Part shown: one piece after another, positions 1 through 6,559 of the stretch
Layout: every line of letters begins with the position of its first letter
How positions within the stretch are numbered: position 1 is the stretch's first letter
Source: Comamonadaceae bacterium
Lineage (GTDB): Bacteria > Pseudomonadota > Gammaproteobacteria > Burkholderiales > Burkholderiaceae_C
Length of the DNA: 11,964 nt
NCBI GenBank assembly: GCA_947374485.1
Contig: CANCCF010000118.1
Span: 1-11,964 of the forward strand
Reading direction: 5' to 3'
Notes under the pieces: model-generated
The model's input: the letters and a program-made list of their open reading frames with translations, nothing else
Databases searched by the model: none
Told to the model about the DNA's origin: nothing
Made by a program: the position numbers and the translations under genes

Positions 1-4
1 CGTC

Positions 5-1279
5 ATGACCACACTCACTGAAGAGCAGGCCCGCACCTACATGCACAAACTGTTGGCGGCCATGAGTCAGGCCGGCGGCTCCGACCTCTTTATTGCCAAC
101 GATTTTCCGCCCAGCATGAAGGCCCACGGCAGCATGCAACCGCTCACAAACCAGAAGCTCAACGGCGAGATGACCCGTGTGTTTGCCGAGTCGCTGATGA
201 ACGAGAAGCAGCGCGCCGAGTTCGCCAAGGAAATGGAATGCAACTTTGCCATCAGCATTCCCGGTGTGTCGCGCTTTCGTGTCAATGTCTATGTGCAACA
301 GCAGAACGTGGCCATGGTGGTGCGCACCATTGCCTCGGAAATCCCCAATTTTGAGAAACTGTCGCTGCCGCCGGTGCTCAAAGAAGTCATCATGAACAAG
401 CGCGGTCTGGTGCTGGTGGTGGGCGGCACGGGTTCGGGTAAGTCGACCTCGCTGGCCGCCATGATTGACTACCGCAACAGCACCTCTCCCGGCCACATCA
501 TCACCGTGGAGGACCCGGTGGAATACGTGCACGTTTCCAAAAAGTCGCTGGTGAGTCACCGGGAGGTGGGGGTGGACACGCACAGTTGGCACCACGCACT
601 GAAGAACACGCTGCGCCAGGCACCGGATGTGATTTTGATTGGCGAAATTCGCGACCCCGAGACCATGGAGCACGCCATCGCCTTCGCCGAAACCGGCCAC
701 CTTTGCCTGGGCACTCTGCATGCCAACAGCGCCAACCAGGCGATAGACCGCATCATCAATTTCTTTCCGGAAGAGCGGCGCAACCAGCTGCTGATGGACC
801 TGTCGGCCAACCTGCGCGCCATCGTTTCGCAGCGCCTGGTGCGCACCGAAGACGGCAAAGGCCGCAAGGCCGCGATCGAGATTTTGCTCAACACACCCAC
901 CATTGCCGAGCGCATTTTCAAGGGCGCCTTTGGCGACATCAAGACCATCATGGAGCGCTCGCGCGAGCTCGGCATGCGCACCTTCGACTGGGCCCTGTTC
1001 GAGCTCTACAACGATGGCCACATTGCCTACGAAGAGGCGCTGCGCAATGCCGATTCGGCCAACGAGCTGCGCCTGGCCATGAAGCTCAAAAGCAAACGCG
1101 GCGAGCCGCCCACTGCGGGTGCGCCCGAGCTCTCGTTTGACCGCGAGCCCACCGCCGAGGAGGTGGAGGCGCTGCGCCAGGAAGAGCTGCGCAAACAGGA
1201 GCTGCGCAAACGCGAGCTGGAAAACCAGGAGCTCGAACGCAAGCTCAAGGAAAAGGGGCTGGAGAGCCGTATGGGCTAA
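5..1279 (+). CDS. pilU: Type IV pilus retraction ATPase PilU
   Basis: This is a cytoplasmic hexameric ATPase of the PilT/PilU (GspE-like secretion ATPase) family. PilU assists PilT in pilus retraction and twitching motility. Visible motifs are Walker A GGTGSGKST at residues about 140-148, Walker B VILIGEIRD with Glu at about 214, and the His-box ETGHLCLGTLHANSA just after it. The N-terminal region up to about residue 110 looks like the PAS-like domain of the family. PilU rather than PilT is my choice, from the N-terminal sequence and overall resemblance; pilT would be expected just left of the window. The protein has 424 aa, longer than the roughly 380 aa usual for PilU. The excess is a C-terminal tail (about 368-424) rich in Glu, Arg, Lys and Leu. 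The ATG lies 4 nt from the window edge, so its ribosome site cannot be seen and a start further upstream is not excluded. The stop overlaps the convergent gene by 4 nt. Confidence 0.93.
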   Translation: MTTLTEEQARTYMHKLLAAMSQAGGSDLFIANDFPPSMKAHGSMQPLTNQKLNGEMTRVFAESLMNEKQRAEFAKEMECNFAISIPGVSRFRVNVYVQQQNVAMVVRTIASEIPNFEKLSLPPVLKEVIMNKRGLVLVVGGTGSGKSTSLAAMIDYRNSTSPGHIITVEDPVEYVHVSKKSLVSHREVGVDTHSWHHALKNTLRQAPDVILIGEIRDPETMEHAIAFAETGHLCLGTLHANSANQAIDRIINFFPEERRNQLLMDLSANLRAIVSQRLVRTEDGKGRKAAIEILLNTPTIAERIFKGAFGDIKTIMERSRELGMRTFDWALFELYNDGHIAYEEALRNADSANELRLAMKLKSKRGEPPTAGAPELSFDREPTAEEVEALRQEELRKQELRKRELENQELERKLKEKGLESRMG

Positions 1280-2388
1280 GAACCGGCGCGCCGGACAGAG
1301 CGCCGGTCCAGCCAGCCCTTGAGCCAGCCGAGCGCACGCCCCTGTGCGCAGTAGCCACCCCAGCTGGCAATGGCACCCTGGTCGCCGCAGTCCAGCAACT
1401 GCAGGCCTGGGCGTTGCGAAGCCTGCTCTGCCAACGGCTGCCCGGCCAGGGTGGCAGCCAGGTTGCGGGCCAGCACGCTCGTGACCCGCCCCGGGGCAGC
1501 GTTTGCGGCAAACACCTGCGGGTGGCTGGTGGAGCGCAGGCAGGCGTCCACCGCCACACCCCCTTGTGCGTGCAGCGCCAGGCCGCTGCGTTGCAGCCAG
1601 CGCGGGGCGGGTGTTGGCTCGGTCAGCACCGGCACATCGCAGGCCAGGGTGGCACCGCTGGCCAGCGTCACCACACCGGCTTGCAGGGCTGCGGCGCGCT
1701 CGGGCAGCAGGGTGATTCTGTGTTGCAGCAGCGCGGCCCTGAGGCGCCGCTGCACGCCCGGGCTGTAGCCATCGGCCAAGGGTTTGTTGCCACACAGCAG
1801 GCTGATGGCGGCATTGGGCAGGCGCTGGCGCAAGGCCATAGCCAGCGCCATGCCTGCAGCGTCGGCGCCGATCACGGCCATGCGCAGTGCGCGGCTCTGG
1901 CCCAGTGCCGCCACCTGTGGCCAGAGCGTGGCAAAGGACTCCATGGGGTGGATGAACAGCGCATGTTCCCGTGCGCCCGGCAGGGCCTGCTCGGCCAGCG
2001 TGCGGTCTTGCAGCGGGCCGGTGTCGAGGGACAGCCAGTCGTAGGGCAGTTGCAGCCCGCCGTCCAGTTGCACGGTTTGCGCGGCGGCGTCGAGCAGGCT
2101 TGCGCTGCGCCGCAGCCAGCGTATGCCACTGCGCTGCACCAAGGGCTCCAGCGGCAGCACGCATGGCTCCAGCGCATAGCGGCCTGATACCAGGCCCGGC
2201 AGCAGGGCGGCGGTGAACGCAGCCACATGCGGGGTGACCAGGGTGACCTGCGCACCCGCCCAGGGTGCGTGTGCCATCTGTGCCAGCAGCTGCAGATGGG
2301 TGTGTCCTGCGCCCAGCAGCAGGAGCTGGCGTGCGGGGCCGGTGCTCACCGTGGCTGGGCCAAGGAGATCATCTGCGCCTCCAGGCAT
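1276..2388 (-). CDS. Divergent FAD/NAD(P)-dependent oxidoreductase (SelD-linked/NDH-2-like family)
   Basis: The 370-aa protein resembles the pyridine nucleotide-disulfide oxidoreductases that occur alone or fused to the N-terminus of selenide water dikinase (SelD), and more distantly type II NADH dehydrogenases. The first Rossmann motif is LLLLGAGHTHLQLLAQM (about residues 22-38), with the GxGHxH signature. A LLPGLVSGRY block follows, then a second nucleotide-binding motif in MAVIGADAAGMALAMALRQR. The C-terminal stretch GDQGAIASWGG and WLKGWLDRR match the family's end. Oddities: the usual FAD-contacting Gly-Asp near the end of the FAD fold is replaced in VFAANAAPGRV, and the block before LLPG reads AFTAA where I expect a Tyr-Ser-Gly-Met type. 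No selD is in the window. It is the last gene of the minus-strand operon, and its ATG lies 20 nt inside the preceding gene. No strong ribosome site is visible, so a GTG at codon 14 is an alternative start. Substrate unknown. Confidence 0.75.
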   Translation of the reverse strand: MPGGADDLLGPATVSTGPARQLLLLGAGHTHLQLLAQMAHAPWAGAQVTLVTPHVAAFTAALLPGLVSGRYALEPCVLPLEPLVQRSGIRWLRRSASLLDAAAQTVQLDGGLQLPYDWLSLDTGPLQDRTLAEQALPGAREHALFIHPMESFATLWPQVAALGQSRALRMAVIGADAAGMALAMALRQRLPNAAISLLCGNKPLADGYSPGVQRRLRAALLQHRITLLPERAAALQAGVVTLASGATLACDVPVLTEPTPAPRWLQRSGLALHAQGGVAVDACLRSTSHPQVFAANAAPGRVTSVLARNLAATLAGQPLAEQASQRPGLQLLDCGDQGAIASWGGYCAQGRALGWLKGWLDRRSVRRAGS

Positions 2389-4543
2389 GGAAGCGCTGGG
2401 CCCAGCGCAGCAGGGCCTCGGGCTGGTGGGCGCGGCGCCAGGCGCCGGCGGCGTATTTGTTGGCCTCGGCCATGGTGGGGTAGCTGTGCACCGTACCCAA
2501 GATTTTGTTCAAGCCCAGGCCGTGCTGCATGGCCAGCACGTATTCGGCCAGCAGCTCGGCGGCCTGCGCGCCCACAATCGTCACGCCCAGAATGCGGTCG
2601 CGGCCCGGCACGGTGAGCACCTTGACCCAGCCGCGCGCCGCGCCGTCGGCAATGGCGCGGTCGAGTTCACCGATGTCAAAGCGTGTCACCTCAAAGGGCA
2701 CTTTCTTTTCCAACGCCTCGCGCTCGTTCAGGCCCACACGGGCCAACTCAGGCTCGGTGAAGGTGGCCTGCGGTATGGCCTTGTAGCTGACCCTGAAGCG
2801 TTTGAAATCGCCAAACAGCGCATTCACCGTGGCATACCAGGCCTGGTGCGCGGCCACGTGGGTGAACTGGTAAGGCCCGGCCACGTCGCCTGCGGCATAG
2901 ATATTGGGGTACACGGTTTGCAGATGTTCGTTGGTGGCCACGGTTTTGGCGGTGTCCACGCCCAGGTCTTCCAGGCCGTAGCCGGTGAGGCGCGCGCTGC
3001 GGCCCACGGCGCACAGCAGCTGGTCGAATTCCACCGGCATTTCACCGCCTCCGTCTGTCGCCGGGCGCTGCACCACCAGCACCCGGGCCTCGCCCTGCTG
3101 TTCGCAGCGCAAGGCCTTGTGGCCGGTGAGCACCGTGACGCCATCGGCCTGCAAGGAAGACCGGACCAGCGCAGACACTTCGTCGTCCTCGCGCAGCAGC
3201 AGGCGCTCGGCCATCTCCACCTGCGTGACCGATGCGCCCAGACGGGCCAGGGCCTGGGCCAGCTCGCAGCCAATCGGCCCGCCGCCCAGCACCACCCAGC
3301 GCCGCGGCATGGCATCCAGCGTGGCGAGGTGCGCCCACAGCGTGTCACTGGTCAGGTAGCCGGTTTCCTTCAGTCCTGGCAGCGGCGGCACCACGGGTTG
3401 CGCGCCCGCAGCGATCACGATGCTGCGGGTGGTGAGCGTCTGCGTGCCGCCGCCGTTCAGTGCAATCTCCACCGTCCAGGGGCTGGTGATTTTGGCGTAG
3501 CCCTGCACCACATCCACGCCCAGGGCGGTGTAGCGCTCCACGCTGTCGTGCGGGGCAATGTCGGCAACGACCTGGTTGATGCGCTGCATCAGGGCCTTGA
3601 AATCGAGCTTGGGCTCGCGGGCCTGCAGGCCATAGGCAGCAGCGCCGCGCATCTGCTGCGCCAGGCGCGCGCTGCGGATCAGCGCCTTGCTGGGCACGCA
3701 GCCGTAGTTCAGGCAGTCGCCTCCCATCTTGTGGGACTCCACCAGCGTCACCTTGGCGCGCACTGCCGCCGCAATGTAGGAGGCCACCAGGCCACCAGCC
3801 CCGGCACCTATCACCACCAGGTTGCGCTCGAACGTCTTGGGCTTGTGGCCGCGCCAGCGCGCGTACACGCGGCCTTGTGCTACCCGGGCCCAGACCGCTT
3901 TCATGAGCAGCGGCAAGCAGCCCAGCAAGGCGAAGGACGCCAGCAGGGCGGGGCTGGCCACGTCCCTCAGGCTGCGCAGGCTGGCGAGCTGCAGGCCCGC
4001 ATTCACGTACACCACGGTGCCAATGAGCATGCCGAGCTGGCTGACCCAGTAAAAGGTCCAGCTGCGCAGGGCCGTGAGGCCCATGGTCAGGTTGATCAGG
4101 AAGAAGGGCACCACCGGGATCAGGCGCAGGCCAAACAGGTACAGCGCGCCCTCTTTTTGCAGCCCCGCGTTGATGGCTGCCAGCTGTACGGCAAAGCGGC
4201 TCTGCACCAGATCGCGCAGCAGCCAGCGCGCCAGCCAGAAGGACAGGGTGGCGCCCAGGCTGGAGGCAAAGGACACCAGCACCAGGCCCCAGCCGAAACC
4301 AAACACGCCGCCACCTGCCAGGGTCAGGATGGCGGCACCCGGCAGTGACAGGGCGGCCACCACCAGGTACAAGCCAAAGTAGGCGGCCCGCACCTCCCAG
4401 GGGTGCTGCGCGTACAGGTCGACAAAACCGGCGTGGCGCTCCTGCAGGTAGGCCAGGCTGAAGTAGCGGTTCAGGCCCAGCGCAAAAAACAGCAGCACGG
4501 CCAAGGCCAAACCACACAACAAGAGCCAGCGCGATGTTTTCAT
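2369..4543 (-). CDS. TVP38/TMEM64 membrane domain fused to MerA/Lpd-like FAD-dependent disulfide oxidoreductase
   Basis: This 724-aa protein joins two domains. Residues about 1-230 are a polytopic membrane domain of the TVP38/TMEM64 (SNARE-associated, DedA-like) family: hydrophobic spans near 5-24, 54-100, 135-155, 165-185 and 198-216, with the typical RLIPVVPFFLINLTMG block. Residues about 240-724 are a class I pyridine nucleotide-disulfide oxidoreductase. It has FAD motif GAGAGG (246-251), redox Cys277 and Cys282 in GGDCLNYGCVPSKA, NAD(P) motif GGGPIGCE (420-427), FAD motif AGD (551-553) and a C-terminal dimerisation domain ending near HSYPTMAE (686-693). At the active-site base position it has Tyr688, as in mercuric reductase, not the His of lipoamide dehydrogenase. 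There is no NmerA domain and no C-terminal Cys pair. The start at 4543 is chosen because GGAGG lies just upstream and the ATG overlaps the previous stop (ATGA); an upstream ATG at 4645 would lie inside that gene. Physiological electron acceptor unknown. Confidence 0.9.
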   Translation of the reverse strand: MKTSRWLLLCGLALAVLLFFALGLNRYFSLAYLQERHAGFVDLYAQHPWEVRAAYFGLYLVVAALSLPGAAILTLAGGGVFGFGWGLVLVSFASSLGATLSFWLARWLLRDLVQSRFAVQLAAINAGLQKEGALYLFGLRLIPVVPFFLINLTMGLTALRSWTFYWVSQLGMLIGTVVYVNAGLQLASLRSLRDVASPALLASFALLGCLPLLMKAVWARVAQGRVYARWRGHKPKTFERNLVVIGAGAGGLVASYIAAAVRAKVTLVESHKMGGDCLNYGCVPSKALIRSARLAQQMRGAAAYGLQAREPKLDFKALMQRINQVVADIAPHDSVERYTALGVDVVQGYAKITSPWTVEIALNGGGTQTLTTRSIVIAAGAQPVVPPLPGLKETGYLTSDTLWAHLATLDAMPRRWVVLGGGPIGCELAQALARLGASVTQVEMAERLLLREDDEVSALVRSSLQADGVTVLTGHKALRCEQQGEARVLVVQRPATDGGGEMPVEFDQLLCAVGRSARLTGYGLEDLGVDTAKTVATNEHLQTVYPNIYAAGDVAGPYQFTHVAAHQAWYATVNALFGDFKRFRVSYKAIPQATFTEPELARVGLNEREALEKKVPFEVTRFDIGELDRAIADGAARGWVKVLTVPGRDRILGVTIVGAQAAELLAEYVLAMQHGLGLNKILGTVHSYPTMAEANKYAAGAWRRAHQPEALLRWAQRFHAWRRR

Positions 4544-5145
4544 TGGAAAGACCTCCAGCCCCACCAGATGCGCGTGCCCGTGGTGATGGCGCATAAAAAC
4601 GAAAACCCCAGGGCCAGCGGCGCAAAGTACGCAGGCCACAGGCACATGGCCAGAAACAGGGCGATGGTCTCAGACGCCTCGGTCAGGCCGCCCAGAAAAA
4701 ACAGCGATTTATCCGGCCACACCAGGCTGGCCAGGCCGCGCTTGGCGGCAAAGGCGGCAAAGGCCAGGAAGCTTGACGCCGTGCCCATGAAAGCGGTGAG
4801 CAGCACGGCCGCTGCCAGCGCGTTGGCAGTGGGGTGTGCAATGGCAAAGGCCAGCGGGATGCTGGCGTAAAACAAAAAGTCCAGTGCAATGTCCAGAAAG
4901 CCACCCGCATCCGTGGGCTGGGTCTGGCGCGCCACCGCGCCATCGAGTGCGTCGCACAGGCGCGAGAGCAGGATCAGTGCGGCGCCAGCCAGCCAGGCTT
5001 GCAGCGCAATCGCCACGGCCGCAGCCATGCCGATCACAAAACCCAGCAGCGTGATGCTGTTGGCGCCAAAGCCTGCCCGCACCAACAGCCGGGCTGTGGC
5101 CGCCACGGGCGGGCGCAGCAAGGTGGTGGCGTAGCGGTCTAGCAT
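4540..5145 (-). CDS. CDP-alcohol phosphatidyltransferase family protein
   Basis: This 201-aa integral membrane enzyme should transfer a phosphatidyl group from a CDP-lipid to an alcohol, or a related phospho-alcohol exchange. The family signature is intact: D65xxD68G69xxA72R73, seven residues, G81xxxD85xxxD89 (from CDALDGAVAR and GGFLDIALD). These acidic residues bind Mg2+ and the CDP moiety. Several hydrophobic spans follow (about 30-60, 85-135 and 150-195), giving about six membrane helices. The length fits PgsA/PssA-like members, but the acceptor alcohol cannot be read from sequence. It is the first gene of the minus-strand operon, and its TGA overlaps the ATG of the fusion oxidoreductase. 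Upstream only 67 bp separate it from the DUF4143 gene end; I see no convincing sigma-70 promoter and no strong ribosome site there. The start is therefore moderately certain. Confidence 0.88.
   Translation of the reverse strand: MLDRYATTLLRPPVAATARLLVRAGFGANSITLLGFVIGMAAAVAIALQAWLAGAALILLSRLCDALDGAVARQTQPTDAGGFLDIALDFLFYASIPLAFAIAHPTANALAAAVLLTAFMGTASSFLAFAAFAAKRGLASLVWPDKSLFFLGGLTEASETIALFLAMCLWPAYFAPLALGFSFLCAITTGTRIWWGWRSFQ
4546..4558 (-). promoter_or_regulatory. Strong ribosome binding site deciding the start of the fusion oxidoreductase
   Basis: On the minus strand the bases before the ATG at 4543 read GGCTGGAGGTCTTTCCA. This gives a full GGAGG core about 8 nt from the start codon. It lies inside the end of the phosphatidyltransferase gene, and the ATGA overlap suggests translational coupling between the two. 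It supports MKTSRW as the real N-terminus over an in-frame ATG 102 nt upstream. Confidence 0.75.
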
Positions 5146-5212
5146 GGGTGGGCGTTGTGGCGCATGGGTGGCACCATGGTAACGTGCGCTGGGCGTGTGG
5201 CGCTTGGGGGGA

Positions 5213-6451
5213 CTAGCGGCCCCACAGGGTGGAGATGGGGGCAGCCCACAGGCGTGGGCCCAAAGGCAGGGTTTGCAATCCGTCGTAGAGGATCACGCCC
5301 ATGGTGAAGCTTGTCCCCGCGATGCTGGCGAGCCGTTTCAAACCGCGCAGATCGCGCTCGCTGACTGTGGCTGCGGCCTTGACTTCAACACCGATGAGTT
5401 GGCCTGCTGCGTTTTCAAGCACCACATCGACTTCCATCTGGTCGTGGTCGCGGTAATAGAGCAGGCGGCAATCGATCTCGGCGGTGTGACTGTGTTTCAA
5501 CAATTCGCCGTAGACGAACGCTTCCAGCAGATGACCAAAGCGGCTGCGCTCACGCGCCATCAAGGCGGGAGTCAAACCCAACAAGGTGGCTAGAAGCCCT
5601 GAATCGATGAACTGGAGTTTGGGTGTCTTCACCACCCGGCTGAGCCGGTTGGTCGACCAAACTTCCAGGCGCTTGAGCAGGTACATCCGCTCAAACACGT
5701 CGGTATAGCGTGCCGCTGTTTTGCTGTCCAAACCGACCTGCCCACCGAGTTGGGCGTAGTTGCACATTTGTCCGGCAACCTGCGCCAAGGCCTGCAGGAA
5801 ACGCGGCAGTTGGCCGATCTTTTCGATATCGGCAATGTCACGCACGTCGCGCTGAATCAGGGCGTCAATGTACTGGCGGCTCCAGGTGCTGCGTCGGCGC
5901 GCGCTGGGGCGGGCGACCGCCTCCGGATAACCACCTACCAGGGCAGCTTGCATCAGGGCATCTCCCAGCAAGGGCTGCTGGACTGTGGGTATCTGGCCGG
6001 CAAACGCTTGGTCAATCCAGTTGCTGGTGCCACCGTGTAGTTCGCGTTGCGAGAGTGGTAGCAAGGTGAGTGTCTCCATACGCCCGGCCAAAGAGTCTGC
6101 GACGGTTGGCAGGGTCATCAGATTGGCAGAACCCGTGAGCAGGAAACGCCCCGGCCTGCGGTCTTCATCCACCGCCTTTTTAATGGCTAAAAGCAATTGC
6201 GGCGCCCGTTGAACCTCATCGATCACAGCGCGGTCCAAGCCACGCAGCATGCCAACCGGGTCTTCCTTGGCGGCCAGCTGGGTTATCGGGTCATCCAGGG
6301 TGAGGTATTGGGTGCCGGTGCTTGCCCACTGGCGCACCAGTGTGGTTTTCCCCGACTGGCGTGGTCCTGCAACCAACACCACGGGCGTGTCTGACATGGC
6401 TTCGGCCATGCGTTCCATTAACAGTCGGCGGTAGAGAACAGGCACTTCCAT
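5213..6451 (-). CDS. AAA_14 / DUF4143 ATP-binding protein
   Basis: The 412-aa protein has the typical layout of the AAA_14-DUF4143 family, a widespread accessory ATPase group of unclear function. Walker A is GPRQSGKTT (residues 29-37), Walker B is RAVIDEV with Asp78-Glu79, and LLTGSAN (about 104-110) is the sensor-1 region. A middle winged-helix-like part contains YAQLGGQVGLDSKTAARY (about 232-249). The C-terminal DUF4143 part carries a restriction-endonuclease-like pattern: Glu340-Val-Asp342 on one strand and Glu356-Val-Lys358 on the next, resembling PD-(D/E)XK. Whether it cuts DNA is not known from sequence. It stands alone: 67 bp from the operon downstream and 108 bp or more from the regulator upstream, with no partner gene. 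Wobble positions look less GC-rich than in the neighbours by eye, and such genes are often patchily distributed, so acquisition by transfer is plausible but unproven. Confidence 0.9.
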   Translation of the reverse strand: MEVPVLYRRLLMERMAEAMSDTPVVLVAGPRQSGKTTLVRQWASTGTQYLTLDDPITQLAAKEDPVGMLRGLDRAVIDEVQRAPQLLLAIKKAVDEDRRPGRFLLTGSANLMTLPTVADSLAGRMETLTLLPLSQRELHGGTSNWIDQAFAGQIPTVQQPLLGDALMQAALVGGYPEAVARPSARRRSTWSRQYIDALIQRDVRDIADIEKIGQLPRFLQALAQVAGQMCNYAQLGGQVGLDSKTAARYTDVFERMYLLKRLEVWSTNRLSRVVKTPKLQFIDSGLLATLLGLTPALMARERSRFGHLLEAFVYGELLKHSHTAEIDCRLLYYRDHDQMEVDVVLENAAGQLIGVEVKAAATVSERDLRGLKRLASIAGTSFTMGVILYDGLQTLPLGPRLWAAPISTLWGR

Positions 6452-6476
6452 AGGCTGGAAATGGTAGCGTGTAATC

Positions 6477-6508
6477 TGGAATCAAGCCACGCAAATTATG
6501 GAATCAAG
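6477..6508. repeat. Pair of 10-bp direct repeats upstream of the DUF4143 gene
   Basis: TGGAATCAAG occurs at 6477-6486 and again at 6499-6508, a 22-bp repeat distance, about two helical turns. The repeats lie 26-57 bp upstream of the DUF4143 ATPase start, where a promoter or operator would be. On the minus strand the copies read CTTGATTCCA. The sequence CATAAT after the upstream copy resembles a -10 box, but I find no matching -35. Function is inference only. Confidence 0.45.
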
Positions 6509-6538
6509 GTCCGTGCAATCCGGATTGGCAACGGCCTT
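6506..6538. repeat. Imperfect inverted repeat with a perfect 12-bp palindrome
   Basis: The centre, CAATCCGGATTG at 6516-6527, is a perfect palindrome. Outer arms AAGG/CCTT and CCGT/ACGG extend the symmetry, with one-base bulges, over 6506-6538. It sits 22 nt after the stop of the GntR regulator gene and about 55-87 bp before the start of the DUF4143 gene, both on the minus strand. No U-run follows on either strand, so it is not a standard rho-independent terminator. It could protect the end of the regulator mRNA, or be an operator for the ATPase gene. Confidence 0.5.
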
Positions 6539-6559
6539 GCGCAGCCGTGCCCTTGGTCC

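Noticed and set aside
2213..4348. 711-codon open frame on the plus strand, opposite the fusion oxidoreductase
   Set aside because: Its translation is low-complexity (Ala, Gly, Gln, His, Arg) with no recognisable domain. It is a by-product of GC-rich codon use in a clearly real gene on the other strand.
4544..4645. Upstream ATG of the fusion oxidoreductase, adding 34 residues
   Set aside because: The extension lies entirely within the phosphatidyltransferase gene. The downstream ATG at 4543 has a full GGAGG ribosome site and an ATGA overlap, and it starts a normal membrane-protein N-terminus.
5146..5185. Short leader peptide upstream of the phosphatidyltransferase gene (ATG near 5178, stop overlapping the start)
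   Set aside because: A 12-codon frame without a ribosome site and with no attenuator-like structure; expected by chance.
6506..6538. Rho-independent terminator for the GntR gene
   Set aside because: The inverted repeat is present but is not followed by a run of T on either strand, so it was reported as a repeat only.
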